Below are positions 34,301 to 46,318 of a DNA stretch of 64,000 bases, one piece after another. The stretch comes from Dioscorea cayenensis subsp. rotundata (lineage: Eukaryota; Streptophyta; Magnoliopsida; Dioscoreales; Dioscoreaceae). The notes under the pieces were generated by a model. That model was not told the DNA's origin. It searched no databases and saw nothing but the letters and a program-made list of their open reading frames with translations. The stretch covers positions 3,374,611 to 3,438,610 of the forward strand of contig NC_052477.1 of assembly GCF_009730915.1 (NCBI RefSeq), written 5' to 3'. The translations under genes were made by a program, and so were the position numbers. Position 1 is the first letter of the stretch, and every line of letters begins with the position of its first letter.

Positions 34301-37300
34301 ACTATCAGCATCTTCAGCAGAATAAATTTCACCTTCCTTCCCGACCATATCTCTTCTCAGATAATCAAGAATATCCCGAGCCACAGAAGCATAAAAATTG
34401 TCTTGTGTGATTAAAAAAGTATCCAAGTAAACATTGGCAAGTTGTCCCTGATCATACAACATCTTTTCAAAATGAGGAACTGCAAAACAGAAGTTCCGGA
34501 TCAGAAGTAATCCTTAAAATATCATTCATTATGTGGCGTAATACCATAAGAAACAACAAGCAGGATAGTATGAAAAAAAATATATGAATGAAGCAACTCA
34601 ATTAAAAAGTATAATATATGTGAAACAGATTAAGATTTGAATCTGCAAACCATCTTTTGCAGTGTGATAGCATAAGAAAACAACTACAGGAACTCTTTGC
34701 TTAGTTAAGGCTCATAAGTGAACATTACATATCTGGCTTGCATAGTTTAAAAGAATATAAGAATTTTTGGAACACTTGGAAAATGAAGTACAAAACAAGC
34801 CAACTAGGCATCTTCCTAAATTTTTATTCATGCTATCATAGACATTAAGCCAGATGTTCATCATGACTGTCAAGGATTAGATTGGGGTAACTTTCACGCA
34901 CTATAAGTAGACCTTACACATTAAATTATAAAAAAAGACAGAAAATATAGTTAATCTCCTTGAGCACAACCATGGCACTAGTGGTTTCCCATTTCTTGCT
35001 ATCCCTATTCACCATAATAGGGATAATGACTGTATGTTGGCACAAAAAGGTAAGGAGGTAGAGCTTTTCGTGGTCATCAAAGTTATAAGTAAAATGATTG
35101 TTATTTAACAAACTAAGTAGAAGCTTTGATCATCTGGTCAATACATCAAAATTTATTCATATTACATTTGACAATCTAGCTAATTAGAAATACTTAATAA
35201 AAGAAAAATAATAAAAATATTGTGCATCACAAAAAACCTTTGGAAAGTGCAGCATAACAAGATGATTGTACTTTCGCAGCAAAACCATCACATCTCACCA
35301 GCCAAATGACAAAAGTAATATTGGTTGTGCTTTTTTTATCAAGAACAATGAAGACAGAGGAAAGCAGCAAAAAATAAATATGAATAAAAAAAACTTACAA
35401 ATCAAGTAGAAATGCAAAGACATGCTATGCAATATGTACTAAGGGACTCACCATGCCAACACTCATCTACACTATATCTATGAAAGCCACCTCCAATATG
35501 ATCATGGACCCCACCCCTAGCCATGCATTGCAAGCTATGACAAACCATCTTTAGGTATGTATTAGCTTCAGCTACCTTCCCATTTTCCATCAGTTTCTTT
35601 GATTCATAGAGCATGAGGTTTGCTTCAACGGGCCTAGGGAACTTTGGAGCAGAACCAAAACCACCAAACTTGGGATCATAGCCACTTGCTAGCTATTAAA
35701 GAAAAAAAGGAAATAAGACAGATAACATTACTTGGTATATAACAAATACTCTAAAGAGATAGTATATTAAAAATAACTTGGAATAACTTCATTAGAAAAC
35801 AAGCACACCAAATTGCCATTTGTCAATCTCTAGCAACTAGACCAAAAGCATACTGTCCAAATTAAGTTGTCTAAAGAAAGTTAAGAAACAGCTAACAAAA
35901 ATGGAGCATCTTGAACATCAACTTGGAAGAGTTGGATTAAGCAACCAACACAGTCTGCAGATTGGATAAGAACCATATTACTAGCATAATTAAATCATTC
36001 AAACTTATGCCCTAAGCAACAAGCAAACATAACACTAGTATGATTGAATCATTAAAGCTTAATCCCTAAACAACAAGCAAACCATACCAAACACAATTTA
36101 TTTCTTAATCCAAATGTATAAAGATCATACTTCTACTTGAAAAACGAGAAATTTACCATTGAGTTAGCAGATTGAATTAGTATATGAAGAAACAAGAAAA
36201 TAATTTTAAAAATGATTAAGTGGAAATCAAAATTGATTAATCTAATCACACCCCACAAAACCCTGACAAAACATTGAGTCAGAAAAACAAAAGGCTGAAA
36301 ATATAACAGATTCCTTGAACATTTGTGATTACCTTCAATGGCAAGTATACAATGTATATAATGGATATTGAAGTACCAAATTCTTACAATTCATTTTTGT
36401 CCAAGAGAAATATCAGGTCATCCATTATAAAAATAGGATCTTTCTCTGAGTATTAAATGTATCATTCACTAAGACATAGTTATGAACAATTCCAGAAACT
36501 AAAATAACAATTTAAATTTTTAAATAAAACAAATACAAATCTTGCCTGTTCAGCACAACGTTCGGTTGAATTTTCAGATAGATCATCCGATAATTTACGA
36601 GAGTTGGCAGTTGTAGATAATGCTTCTGAAAGTTGCTCAATAGCAAGTGTTGCCCCCTTCTCAAGCATCTCACTTTTATTTTCCCAAGCTTCCTTCACTT
36701 TTCTGAATTAAAAAAAGAAAAAGAAAAGAGAGAGTAGTTAAATGAAGGACAATTTATGAGCAAGTGAATGCTGTTTAATAAGTATAACAGCTTTGCACCT
36801 GAGGACTGTTTTGAAACCTGGCCGCCCATACTTATCATCAGGGGGGAAGTATGTTCCCCCCATTAAGGGCTTAAGACTAGGAGAAAGGAAAACACTCAGA
36901 GGCCAGCCACCACCACCATACAGTGCTTGGACATATGTCATATATACCTACAGGAGCAAGACAAATCATCAGGAAAGGTAACTAACTGCTAACACCCAGA
37001 CAGAGTTAAGTAGTTCATGAACCATTGACTTTAAGTTTTAGGAAGCTGTTCAGAAACAAACAAACATGTCCTTCATACTAACGTAAACCACTAAAAACTA
37101 TAATAGTTCCAAAGCATACAAATATCCCTTCCTACCGATAGCGGCCCAACCAATTCCTAAAAAGAAACAACTCACTCTAAAACTCCTAGTGAGGATTATG
37201 TAAGTATGATCTGTTATCCAGAAGTTTCTGCACAAACAAATATGTGCTAGTAAGATATGACTCTAAAATTAAATGCATTACTATTTTAGTGTGCACAATA

Positions 37301-40300
37301 TGCAAAAATAAACTCTTTCCATAGATAGTAGGAAAATCCACCTTTTACTACTATCTTACCTTGTCAACATCAGGTCGCTCCTCACGATCAACCTGTAAAA
37401 GTAATGGACGTGAAAAACAGTGACAGACAAGCTTCAAGATGGATGATTTCTCAACGTTGAAAATGTTCAAAATCAAAATGTATAAAACTAGATGTGGAAC
37501 CAGCAAGAAGAATATGTGAGCATCAAAGAATAGATAGAATATGGTGGGCATCAATAAAGTTGTGTTCAGTTGGGAGAATAAGGTGTGAGTTAAAAGGAAT
37601 TCATTTTTGAAATTGTACTGGATGCACAACTTTTATCTAAAGTTGCCAAAACTTTGACCTAATTAATACCAATCAAAATTAAATATTTTAATATTGAAAT
37701 TTAATTTTCAAATTAACTATAGGTGGTTATCAATATTACTATTGTAAAAATGATTGGCATGATAACTTCATAGTAATTGTCCCAATCAAACACCTTGTTT
37801 ATTCAATGAAAGGAAACTCACCTTGATACTAACAAACCAGTCATTTAACATTCTCGCAACCTCTTCATTCTCAAATGATTCAACCTCCATAACATGACAC
37901 CTAAAAGAATTAAATAGAATAGGAACATCATTCCACTAAATCGATATCACAGTAACAGATGAGTTATATAAATGCAGATTTTAGAACAGAGAAGTACTCA
38001 TTTAGTGAAAATCAAGCAAGCCAGTATTTATGGCAACAGAATTAGGCAAGTGCCTCATTTAAATATTCAAACTTGACAAAAAGATGAAAAGTTATCAAAG
38101 TGCCTACTAAGTAACCCTTATTTCAGCTGAAATAGCCATAGAATCAAGCTAGAGACTACTCAAGCAGTAAAGTAACCATTGCAGCAGTAAAACACCAGAG
38201 TTACCCGATTTCAGCATCATGATTACAAAGTTAATTTTGTCATGTAGAGGCACATACAGCGTTCTCACATAATTGTTAAACTAGAGATATGTATGCATTA
38301 GAAGGCATAAATATATCCCCGAATCAAGCATAAAAATTTTAATTTAATATGAACTTAAGACAATAAATATGGAATTCCTTTATGAGATAATATGAGAATA
38401 TATGTTGAAATGGAAAAACTCACCAGTGGCATGTGCTGTATCCAACTTTGAGTGTTCATTTCCAAGGAAATTTTACCAAGTCAAGAAACATGCATTAGCA
38501 AGTAAACATAAATTACGACAAAATGAGTTGCAGATAACTTCATGAAGACAAGTTTGACTAAGAAGCTTAAGTTGCATTTTAACTTAGCAAACTGACAACG
38601 AAAGACACACACTTGATAAAAAAATGGGAATATTTCCTCGGCGAGCCTTTTCAAAAGCCTCTTCTCCCCATGGATACCAATCAACCTTTAACAAAAAAAG
38701 GAAAATTCTTTTAAGTGAATGATCATATCAGATGATTAGTCAAAAGGAGAAAAATTAAAATGAAGGATACTATCTGATTACTAGAGCATAAACACAAGAA
38801 TGAACTTTATGCATAATATCTTGCCATCATAAATATTTTTTGTAATAATTAATAATGCACAAAAAGCAAGAAAAGGTGGCAAGATAATTCAATGGTAGTT
38901 GAAACTATCAGTGCATCTAATACTCAGATGAAGACCATACATAAATTTTCCTCACACACCACACGAAGCAGGTATTTGACAATCGACATTATATAAAGAT
39001 CTTAATTTCCAGATAACCGTCCAGCTAGAACACACACATGTAATACAGCATTGATAGGAAACATGAATTGAAAATGGCAACTGCATCTGTTTGGAGAAAA
39101 TGATTTCTATAGCACTGCAATTATTAGTCAGTAAGTAGATTTATCTTTAAGCCGGACAGGATTTTCAACTTTTCAACTTAGTTTGAGGATGTTATATTTG
39201 TTCATTGGAAAATTCTCATATGCTTTTTTTTAACTACAAAATGGCATTTATCTCTCTTACAGCAATTTTTTAGGAACTCATCAGTCATCACCTCATCACT
39301 GCAGACACAAAATAATTAACTGGTTAAAGCCAATGTGACCCCAAAGTTTTAAAAAAAAAATGTTTATTCTGGCCCTGAAACACTCAAATTTGTTTGTTTA
39401 ACCCCCTCCACCCAATGTGACCACTAATGTGCCCACAGATGTGGACTTGGAGCATTGGAGGGACAAATCCACATGAGAGAGAAAGAACAATGAAAGAAGA
39501 GATTTGGATTACCCGATAGTGCACAGGTTGAAGGGTGCAAGGGCTGCAACTAGGCAAGGGTAAGAATCTCACTAAAACTGATTAAAATCAAGCACAAAAT
39601 ATCTCAACCTTTATGGGAATTGAGGCAAGTACAGTATTTTCAACTAGTTCTTCCATCCATGGACCCCTACAATACACATGGTACTTTTTCTGATCATCCT
39701 ATGCGTAAATCCAGAGTAAACACTTGTACACAAAAACAGAAACAAACTGTTCGAAAAAATAATTCCTGAAAGAGAGAGCGTTAATTAAAAGAAGAGGATA
39801 AAAAAGAGATTACAGTACCAAATGTCGTAAAGCCGAAAACTCTCAAATTTCTACTAAGAACTACGACAAGTTCGAAATTTTCAACAACTCGTGTGGTCCA
39901 TGAAACCTAAAATCCACGCCCTACTCTCTCAAATCAAAATCCTAAGTCTAAATCCACGAACTAGCAAGTGAACACTCAGAAAGAAAAGTGGAAACCAAAC
40001 CATTCAACAGAATTTCTCAAAGAGAAAGCACGAATCAAAAGGAAAGCAAAGAAAAGAAGAGATTAGAGATACCGGGTTGTGAGCGTGCTGGAGGAGATAG
40101 GGGCTGTGCTCGGAGGCGAGACGGTTGGTGTGGCGATGCGTCGGGGAGCTGGTTTCAGCCATGGCGAGGATTCTATGGGCGTGGATGGGGCGTCGAGGGA
40201 AGGAGAAGAGAAGAGAAACCCTAGAGAGTCGGATTCTTCGAGCTGGATTGGAGGAGAGGAAGAAGAAGAAGGCGGCGGAGGTGGAGAAGAGCGGTGGAGC

Positions 40301-40321
40301 GGTGCTACGAACGAGTGCCAT
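31373..40321 (-). CDS. Thioredoxin-fold/6-hairpin glycosidase-like protein of the SSP411 (SPATA20, YyaL) family, 811 aa
   Basis: Fifteen exons, all in phase: 40321-40073, 38685-38613, 38445-38424, 37900-37822, 37392-37360, 36947-36799, 36702-36546, 35692-35452, 34479-34238, 33486-33223, 33145-33035, 32467-32243, 32140-31937, 31846-31670, 31582-31373. The Ser/Arg-rich N-terminus suggests an organelle transit peptide, with an alternative start [11 protein letters not shown] inside exon 1. The family signature follows: [28 protein letters not shown] (Cys113 and Cys116 form CxxC), [13 protein letters not shown] and GGTYFPP, then the (alpha/alpha)6-like half with [12 protein letters not shown] and [12 protein letters not shown]. 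Length fits the family (about 800 aa). The biochemical role is not established in plants; a redox or thiol role is inferred from CxxC. Exon 3 is only 22 nt. Introns 7, 10 and 12 begin with GC rather than GT. Confidence 0.97.
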
Positions 40322-40384
40322 TTGGACTTTGAGAATCGTGCCCCCCTTTCTGAAGAGCGGTCGAGGAGTTGGAGATCTCATCCT

Positions 40385-40401
40385 CACGTGCGGAGCACGT
40401 G
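40385..40401. promoter_or_regulatory. Paired G-boxes upstream of the SSP411-like gene
   Basis: Two exact CACGTG hexamers (40385-40390 and 40396-40401) lie 64-80 bp above the start codon, in the 5' leader or core promoter. CACGTG is the site for plant bHLH and bZIP factors (light, ABA and stress control), so such regulation is likely but unproved. Confidence 0.6.
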
Positions 40402-40775
40402 TTGGAGATATACCTAATAAAAATATTTTTTTAAAAAATAATATACAATAATTGTGTTTGTTGTGATTGAGAGATCTACAGTTTTGAACTTCCCTTCAAT
40501 TCACATTCTGGATTCTGGATCCGTATGAGAGTTATATGTAACGAATAATCTCTCGTCCTATCTTCTAAAATTGTCAGTTAAAATATTATAACTGATGCAT
40601 TTCTGTACCTGTATTTGTTCTTCGTTTTGTTGTCGATCAATTTTATTGAAAAATAATAATAATATATAGATTATATGTAGTCAATAAAAAAATAATATTT
40701 TGAATATTTTGTGATCAAACTTAAAAAAGAAAAATTAATATTGCCAAAAAGATATAATAAGTTGAGTCATGGAGG

Positions 40776-41050
40776 GCTTTACAGAGCCGTGATTGCCACG
40801 TGGCACGTGCAGACAAGGACTCCGATGCCACGTATCTAACTCCTATTGGCCAAACTCCCGTGTTACGGATGCCGTTCGGCGGGGGCCGATCGTACGGTCT
40901 AGGTTTGTCGGGCTGCGATGTGGATGGCCGCTGGATTTCGGGAGCAGTTCCGGCGGATCAACGGCGGCACCAAGATCTCGTCTCCTCCTCCCGCCCCAAT
41001 AAACAAAAATCCATGCCCGCACGTGCACTTGCACCACCTCACGTGCCATG
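40776..41050. promoter_or_regulatory. GC-rich island with four G-boxes
   Basis: A GC-rich island in AT-rich intergenic DNA with CACGTG at 40797-40802, 40804-40809, 41020-41025 and 41040-41045. The first sits in the palindrome GCCACGTGGC. Short frames occur on both strands but none resembles a protein. It may be a distal regulatory module, or the orphaned promoter/leader of a lost gene. Confidence 0.45.
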
Positions 41051-41139
41051 TATATTTTATTATTTTTTTTTTTTTAATTATAAACGTTTATATATAATGC
41101 AACAACTGTTTTTTATATAAATAAACTACAAGATAATAT

Positions 41140-42464
41140 CAAGGTTGTCAGACACGGACCTGCCCGGCCGGTTCAAACGGAAAAACTGGCAATCGGTCAG
41201 CGGCCAGGGTATATCCCAATGACCCGGGTATTAAAAAACCCGTGTTAACCAGTGACCCCATCAGGTCAATCGGGTCACAGTGTTTAATTTTTTTTTACAA
41301 TATTTAATAATTTATTATTATTTTCTCATCAGAAACTATAAAATCATGTATATTTATTAATATTAATTTATAATTTATAATCAATAAATAGAATTACAAT
41401 ATATATATATATATCATAAACATACCAACAAAAATTAACATTTAAAAATAAAATATATTAATGTGTTATGTAAATATTTTCTAAAAATTTAATTTATTAA
41501 AAAAATAAAACAATAAATGAGTGTAATTTTATTATAAAAATATAAAATTAAAGTATTCTAATTAAATAAAAAATATAAGAAAATTTAAAACAAAATAAAA
41601 ACTCAATTGAAATATAAGAATTAGTGAATTAAGTTCTTATTTATTTTAACAAAATCAACCAATAAACAAATAAATAAATAAATAATACCGAGAGAAGTTC
41701 CATAATTATATATTAATATATTAAATTTGTAAATATTTAAAAAATGTAAAAATAAATGACATCATTAGAAAACTCTACTGTATATAAAAGGTCATTTATC
41801 AATTTAAATATCAAATTTGAGTAGGTTTTTTATAATATAATTATGGGTTTAATATTATATTTGCTCATTATTAATTATTATAATATTTTTTATATTTAAT
41901 TACTGACCCCGGTTCAACCCCGGTTCGACCCGGTCGAACCTAAAGGTGTGAAACGGGCCGGGCCGGCCCGGCCCATGCACTATGCGTGCTCGGGCCGGCA
42001 CGGCCCGCCAACCACCAAAGTCGGCCCAGCACGTGGCCCGGCCCAGTTATATTATATTTTTATTTTTATTTTAAACCCCAAAAATATAAAAAAAATACCC
42101 TAAAATTGCTAAAAAATATAAAAAAATATACTAAAATTCAAAACATAGAACTAAAAGCCTTATTGACTAAAAAAACAAAAAAATATACAAAATATTTTTT
42201 TAAAAAAAGAAAAAACTTACGTTTAGGCGTCTTGGGGCAGTATTGAGGCGAGCCAGAAACCCCTAGCCCGGAACGGCCGGGGTATGGGCGTGCTCGCCCG
42301 AGCACGCATCTGTAGCAGCGTGCTTGGGCCAAGCACAGTCGATCTTGCGGGCCGTCTTGAGCGGCCCGGCCGGCATGGCCCGTTTGACACCATTAGTCGA
42401 ACCCATTGACCCATGACCCCTGCGTTTATCCGAGTCATTGCCCGGACCAGGTCTGATAACCTTG
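41140..42464. mobile_element. Outer hAT-type element with 8-bp target duplication
   Basis: Direct repeats GATAATAT (41132-41139 and 42465-42472) flank inverted ends CAAGGTTGTCAGAC and CAAGGTTATCAGAC. Subterminal GACCCGG and GGTTCAA motifs are typical of this MITE class. The AT-rich middle has no transposase frame. It is interrupted by a second hAT at 41941-42395. Confidence 0.88.
41941..42395. mobile_element. Inner hAT-type element nested in the outer hAT
   Basis: Direct repeats GTCGAACC (41933-41940 and 42396-42403) flank inverted ends TAAAGGTGTGAAACGGGCC and TAATGGTGTCAAACGGGCC (17 of 19 matching). The ends are GC-rich (GGGCCGGGCCGGCCCGG) and the centre is A/T-rich. 455 bp, non-coding, and necessarily younger than its host element. 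Confidence 0.9.
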
Positions 42465-42472
42465 GATAATAT

Positions 42473-43609
42473 ACATAATTAATGTATAATCTAAATATCA
42501 AAAACTTCATAGCCCAACCGCACCCCAAGTCTCTATAGACACACAAAAAAATTCCTTAAAATAGTATATATATATTTATACATATACATTATACAGTATG
42601 ATTATCCTCCTCTTATTTTCCTTTATTATTATTCTACCATGGTATTTGGATAAAGTAAAAGATTAAACTAAAATTAGAATGAGAATTAATGCTTATTCAT
42701 GAATATATACAAATTTTATTCCACCTTTTTTTCTCAATCTAAATGCACCATTAAAAGTTTAAAGAGAATCTAACATTGAAAATAAACTAAGTTTAATTTT
42801 TTCAAAGTGCTTTAATTTGTATCACATTTTCCAATAAAGAAAAAAGAGTTATACATACATATCCATATATATATATATATATATAATGAAAATGACATGA
42901 GATAATTAGATAAAGGGTTGATAAAACAGAGAACATGCATACAAACATACATATGGTTATTGTATGTGTATGTATTATCTATAGATAATACAGCATATTT
43001 ACATTGTTGTTATATTGTTGTTCTGATGTGATATATATATATATATATATATATATAGGGAAAGCTTTTTTTTTTCTTCTTAAAAAAACATATAAATATT
43101 TAAATAAATAACTAAACCGAGTGACATATATATATATATAAAAGTGGCATGCAAAATGACATATATAATAAAGTGACATGCATTTAATGGAGTTTATGCA
43201 TGTGGTTGGACCCAAAATGCATGCATATAAAAGTAACATATATGGTACTTATAGGTAGGTTAATTCGATCTCCGCCGAGGTAGGCATTAGTTGAGATGGC
43301 AAAGCTACACGTAGATAAGGTCATACATGTTCAATGAGTCCAAGACATACTTCCTGGTCTTGTGCTCTTTACTTCACTCACCAATAATCACCACCCTACA
43401 CGTACCTCACTACTCTCTCTAACCTCGTCCTTTCAAATCAAATAAAGTTTCACTTCAACTCATCATCATCATCATGCATAAATATATAAAGGTTTGGATT
43501 TGAAATGCCAAAATATTTATATATATTGAAAGGTAACATGCATTAATACAAAGCTTTTAACAAAGCCAGTAACAAAACATGCATGTATGCATGCACTACA
43601 TATTACGTC
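42473..43609. other. 3' flank of the ERF gene
   Basis: AT-rich with (TA)n at 43031-43056 and 43128-43140. The part next to 43610 should hold the 3' UTR. Several GCATGCAT-type words cluster at 43190-43230 and 43570-43600. No gene. Confidence 0.5.
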
Positions 43610-44422
43610 TCAAAACAAAGAGTAGTAATCCAAATCCAAAAAACCATCCATGCATGAATTATAAGATGTTGATGCTGTTGCTGTTTGTTCTTGTTGCATG
43701 GCATCCCATGCAGTAGTACTCAACTCCCACAAAGGCTCTTCCACAACATCATCCCACATGCCACCATTAATATCATAATTCCCACCAACCATTGCTTCAT
43801 CCAAACTTACAATATTGTCTTCATTACTATTCACTTGTTGTTGTTGTTGTTGTTGTTGTTGTAGTTGTTGTTGTTCTTGTGTTGGTGTGTACTTCTTGTG
43901 ATCAGTTGATGATGATGATGAAGATAACAAATAACCCTCTGGAATGATACTGCTTAAATACCCAGACTTTGCATGACTATAGAAATCAAACTCAGCTGGC
44001 AAGTCCAACCCAATACTTCCATGATCATCATCACAAGGCAGAGGTGCAACAATATGATCAGGTTGAGAAACTTGAGGTGGTGGTGGTGGTGGAGGTGGAG
44101 GACAAGGAGAAGGAGAGCAAGAGGAAGAAGAGAAGTAAATGAAGTTGGTCTTAGCTTGGAAACCCTTTAAGGAAATGGCAGCTCTATCATAAGCAAGAGC
44201 AGCTTCATGAGCAGTATCAAAGGTACCAAGCCAGTGTCTTTCCTTAGTATTAGGGTCTCTAATCTCAGCAGCATACCTTCCCCAAGGTCTTCTACGGACA
44301 CCAAGGAACCTTGAAGTGTCAGTAGATGTAGTGCTTCTTCTCCTGCCTCTTCTTTGAGTAGCTGCAGGGGTTGAAGACAAGGGAAGAGAAAGGTGATGGT
44401 AGTGTGTAGGGTTATTAGACAT
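43610..44422 (-). CDS. AP2/ERF transcription factor, group VIIIb, PUCHI/FZP/LEP-like, 270 aa
   Basis: Intronless. A single AP2 domain covers about residues 38-97 ([48 protein letters not shown]). Ala and Asp in YAAEIRD mark the ERF rather than DREB branch, so GCC-box binding in the nucleus is expected. The [20 protein letters not shown] plus [13 protein letters not shown] signature is that of LEP, PUCHI and FZP, regulators of lateral organ and floral meristem identity. Outside the domain lie a basic Arg-rich stretch (24-29), a poly-Pro run (108-116), Ser runs, and a poly-Gln run (184-196, mostly CAA codons). The acidic C-terminus ([13 protein letters not shown]) could activate transcription. 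A near neighbour is the Obg gene, as I recall for PUCHI in Arabidopsis and FZP in rice, which favours orthology with those over LEP. Confidence 0.96.
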   Translation of the reverse strand: MSNNPTHYHHLSLPLSSTPAATQRRGRRRSTTSTDTSRFLGVRRRPWGRYAAEIRDPNTKERHWLGTFDTAHEAALAYDRAAISLKGFQAKTNFIYFSSSSCSPSPCPPPPPPPPPQVSQPDHIVAPLPCDDDHGSIGLDLPAEFDFYSHAKSGYLSSIIPEGYLLSSSSSSTDHKKYTPTQEQQQLQQQQQQQQQVNSNEDNIVSLDEAMVGGNYDINGGMWDDVVEEPLWELSTTAWDAMQQEQTATASTSYNSCMDGFLDLDYYSLF

Positions 44423-44472
44423 GGTTAGAATAAGAAGTGAAGTTGGAGGAGTTGAAAGGAGAAAAGGGGGGG

Positions 44473-44480
44473 TATATATA
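44473..44480 (-). promoter_or_regulatory. TATA box of the ERF gene
   Basis: TATATATA, 50-58 bp above the start codon, set in a G/A-rich (plus strand) region that is pyrimidine-rich in the transcript sense (44430-44640). This implies a leader of only about 25 nt. Confidence 0.6.
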
Positions 44481-44778
44481 GAAGGGAAGAAGAGGGACGT
44501 GTCGAGTGAGGAAAGGGTTGGTGGAAGTCAGGCGAGGTGTAGGGGAGGTGAAGGAGTACTAGGGAGATGTAGTGGGGAATGGGGAAGTGGGGAGAGATGA
44601 GAAGGTGATGGGATTGGATGAGTGAGCATTAGGAAGGTGGAATATCCCTACTGACAGGGTTACTGTTTCAATCTATATATCTCTTTCTCTCTTTTAAGTT
44701 TTAATATATATATATATATATATTAATATATATAGTACTTGTGTACTTGTTGCATATTAACCTTATCCCCAAAAAATC

Positions 44779-46050
44779 TGACTTTACATACCCTTCTTAG
44801 GAAAGAACACTTGGCCATCTTCTATTGGTGGGGAGTTTGTTTGTGTTTTCTTTTTTTTTTTTTATTTGTGTTATAATTTTTTTTCTTTTAACATAGATGT
44901 CTTTAATAAATCTTATTATTTGCAAGTATACAATCAAGTTTTTTAAGTTTGGTTTATTAAACACATGTAGGGGCCGTTTGGTTGCAAGGAATGGAATGGA
45001 AAGGAGTGGAGGAGTAATAAAAATGAGGGGGATTGGAAAAGGCATGGGAATGAAAACTATGTTTGGTTGGAAGGATTGGGGAGGTAGTTTATTGGGAATG
45101 AGAAAAAGTGAAAAAGGAAAATATGATAAAATGACCGTCATGCCCTTTTATATAAATGAATATTACTATTATTATTATATATATATAATGAGGTGTGATA
45201 ATTATTTTTTAAATTATTTAAATATTAAAATAAATTCATTATTATAAAAAGATATTTAACTTTAATAGCTCACATGTGACACTATTTATTAATATCTAAA
45301 ATTTTGTTAATATCATTAATTAACAATTAATTAACCATAATAAATAATTATTTAACTTTAATTAAAAAATTAAGTCATAATAACCATTCATATCAATTAT
45401 GATTCACTTTAATTACAATAATTAAGTATTAAATTAAAATAGTTCACTTTAATATTATTCATTTATTTATTATAATTAATATTGTATTTAAATATTTTCG
45501 GATTAATTATTATTTAATTATTATAATAAATTAGTTAGATTAATAGATTTATAATTAAAAAAAATAAAAGGGTAAATGAGTAAATTTACCCATCATAACC
45601 CTCTCATTCCTCCCACTCCTCTCAAAATGAGAGGCATGGGAACTCTCCCCATGCTCTCACTCCCTACCCATGTCTCTCACTCCACATTACTCCACATCCA
45701 AAACAAGGGGTTTCTCACTATAAGAATGATTCAATTCTTTTCCTTCAAAACCAAACACCCCTTTAATCTTTTCACCCTTTACAAACCCTTCTTTGGAAAG
45801 AACACTTGGCCATCTTCTATTGGTGGGCTGTTTTTTGGTTTTTTTTTTTGTTTATTTGTCTTATAAATTTTTTTTTTTAACATAGATGGCTTTAATAAAT
45901 CTTATTATTATTTGCAACCATTACAATCAAATTTTTTAAGTTTGGTTTATTAAACACATGTAAGTTTGGTTTATTAAAAAACACCCTTTTCAAACCCTTC
46001 TTTGGAAATAACACTTGCACATCTCCTATTGGTGCCCAGGTTTTTTTTCT
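44779..46050. repeat. Tandemly triplicated segment upstream of the ERF gene, first junction split by a MITE
   Basis: Unit landmarks are CCTTCTTTGGAAAGAACAC, TTGGCCATCTTCTATTGGTG, AACATAGATGGCTTTAATAA, CAATCAAATTTTTTAAGTTT and GGTTTATTAAACACATGTA. Copy 1 spans about 44787-44968, copy 2 about 45780-45962, and copy 3 (truncated) about 45985-46050. Copies 1 and 2 are separated by the element at 44970-45761. Confidence 0.8.
44970..45761. mobile_element. PIF/Harbinger-like MITE (792 bp)
   Basis: The left end reads GGGGCCGTTTGGTTGCAAGG and the reverse-complemented right end reads GGGGTGTTTGGTTTTGAAGG. The target duplication is not clean. A very AT-rich middle lies between GC-richer termini full of ATGGAATGG and CACTCC words. 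Non-coding. Confidence 0.6.
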
Positions 46051-46095
46051 CTTTCAATTTTTTGCTAATATATATATATATATATATATATATGA

Positions 46096-46318
46096 GGACC
46101 AATCCTCTATGGATGTCCATTATCAGCCGTTGGATCTCGATCTAACGGCTAACATTGATGAACATAGATACTACAGTAATATAAACAATAATTCATCGCT
46201 GAAGCGATTATAATAAAGCGATGATCGTTCATCAATGTCAGCTGTTGGATCATGATCCAATGGCTGATAATTGGACGTCCATAGATTTCTTATCCATGGA
46301 CGTCCATAGAAGATGTAA

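Noticed and set aside
37640-37800. Possible small MITE in intron 4 of the SSP411-like gene
   Set aside because: CCAATCAAACACCTTG resembles a MITE end, but no matching opposite terminus or target duplication was found.
40079-40451. Plus-strand frames of 108-112 codons
   Set aside because: They lie antisense to exon 1 and the leader of the SSP411-like gene and are Arg/Glu-rich shadows of it.
40793-41120. Plus-strand frames in the GC-rich island
   Set aside because: Open mainly because GC-rich DNA has few stops; no conserved motif, no splice context, and equally long frames occur on the other strand.
42223-42546. Minus-strand frame of 107 codons
   Set aside because: Runs across the borders of the two nested hAT elements, so it is chimeric transposon sequence.
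45671-45677. Auxin-response-like TGTCTC upstream of the ERF gene
   Set aside because: A single hexamer inside a MITE is not enough evidence for auxin control.
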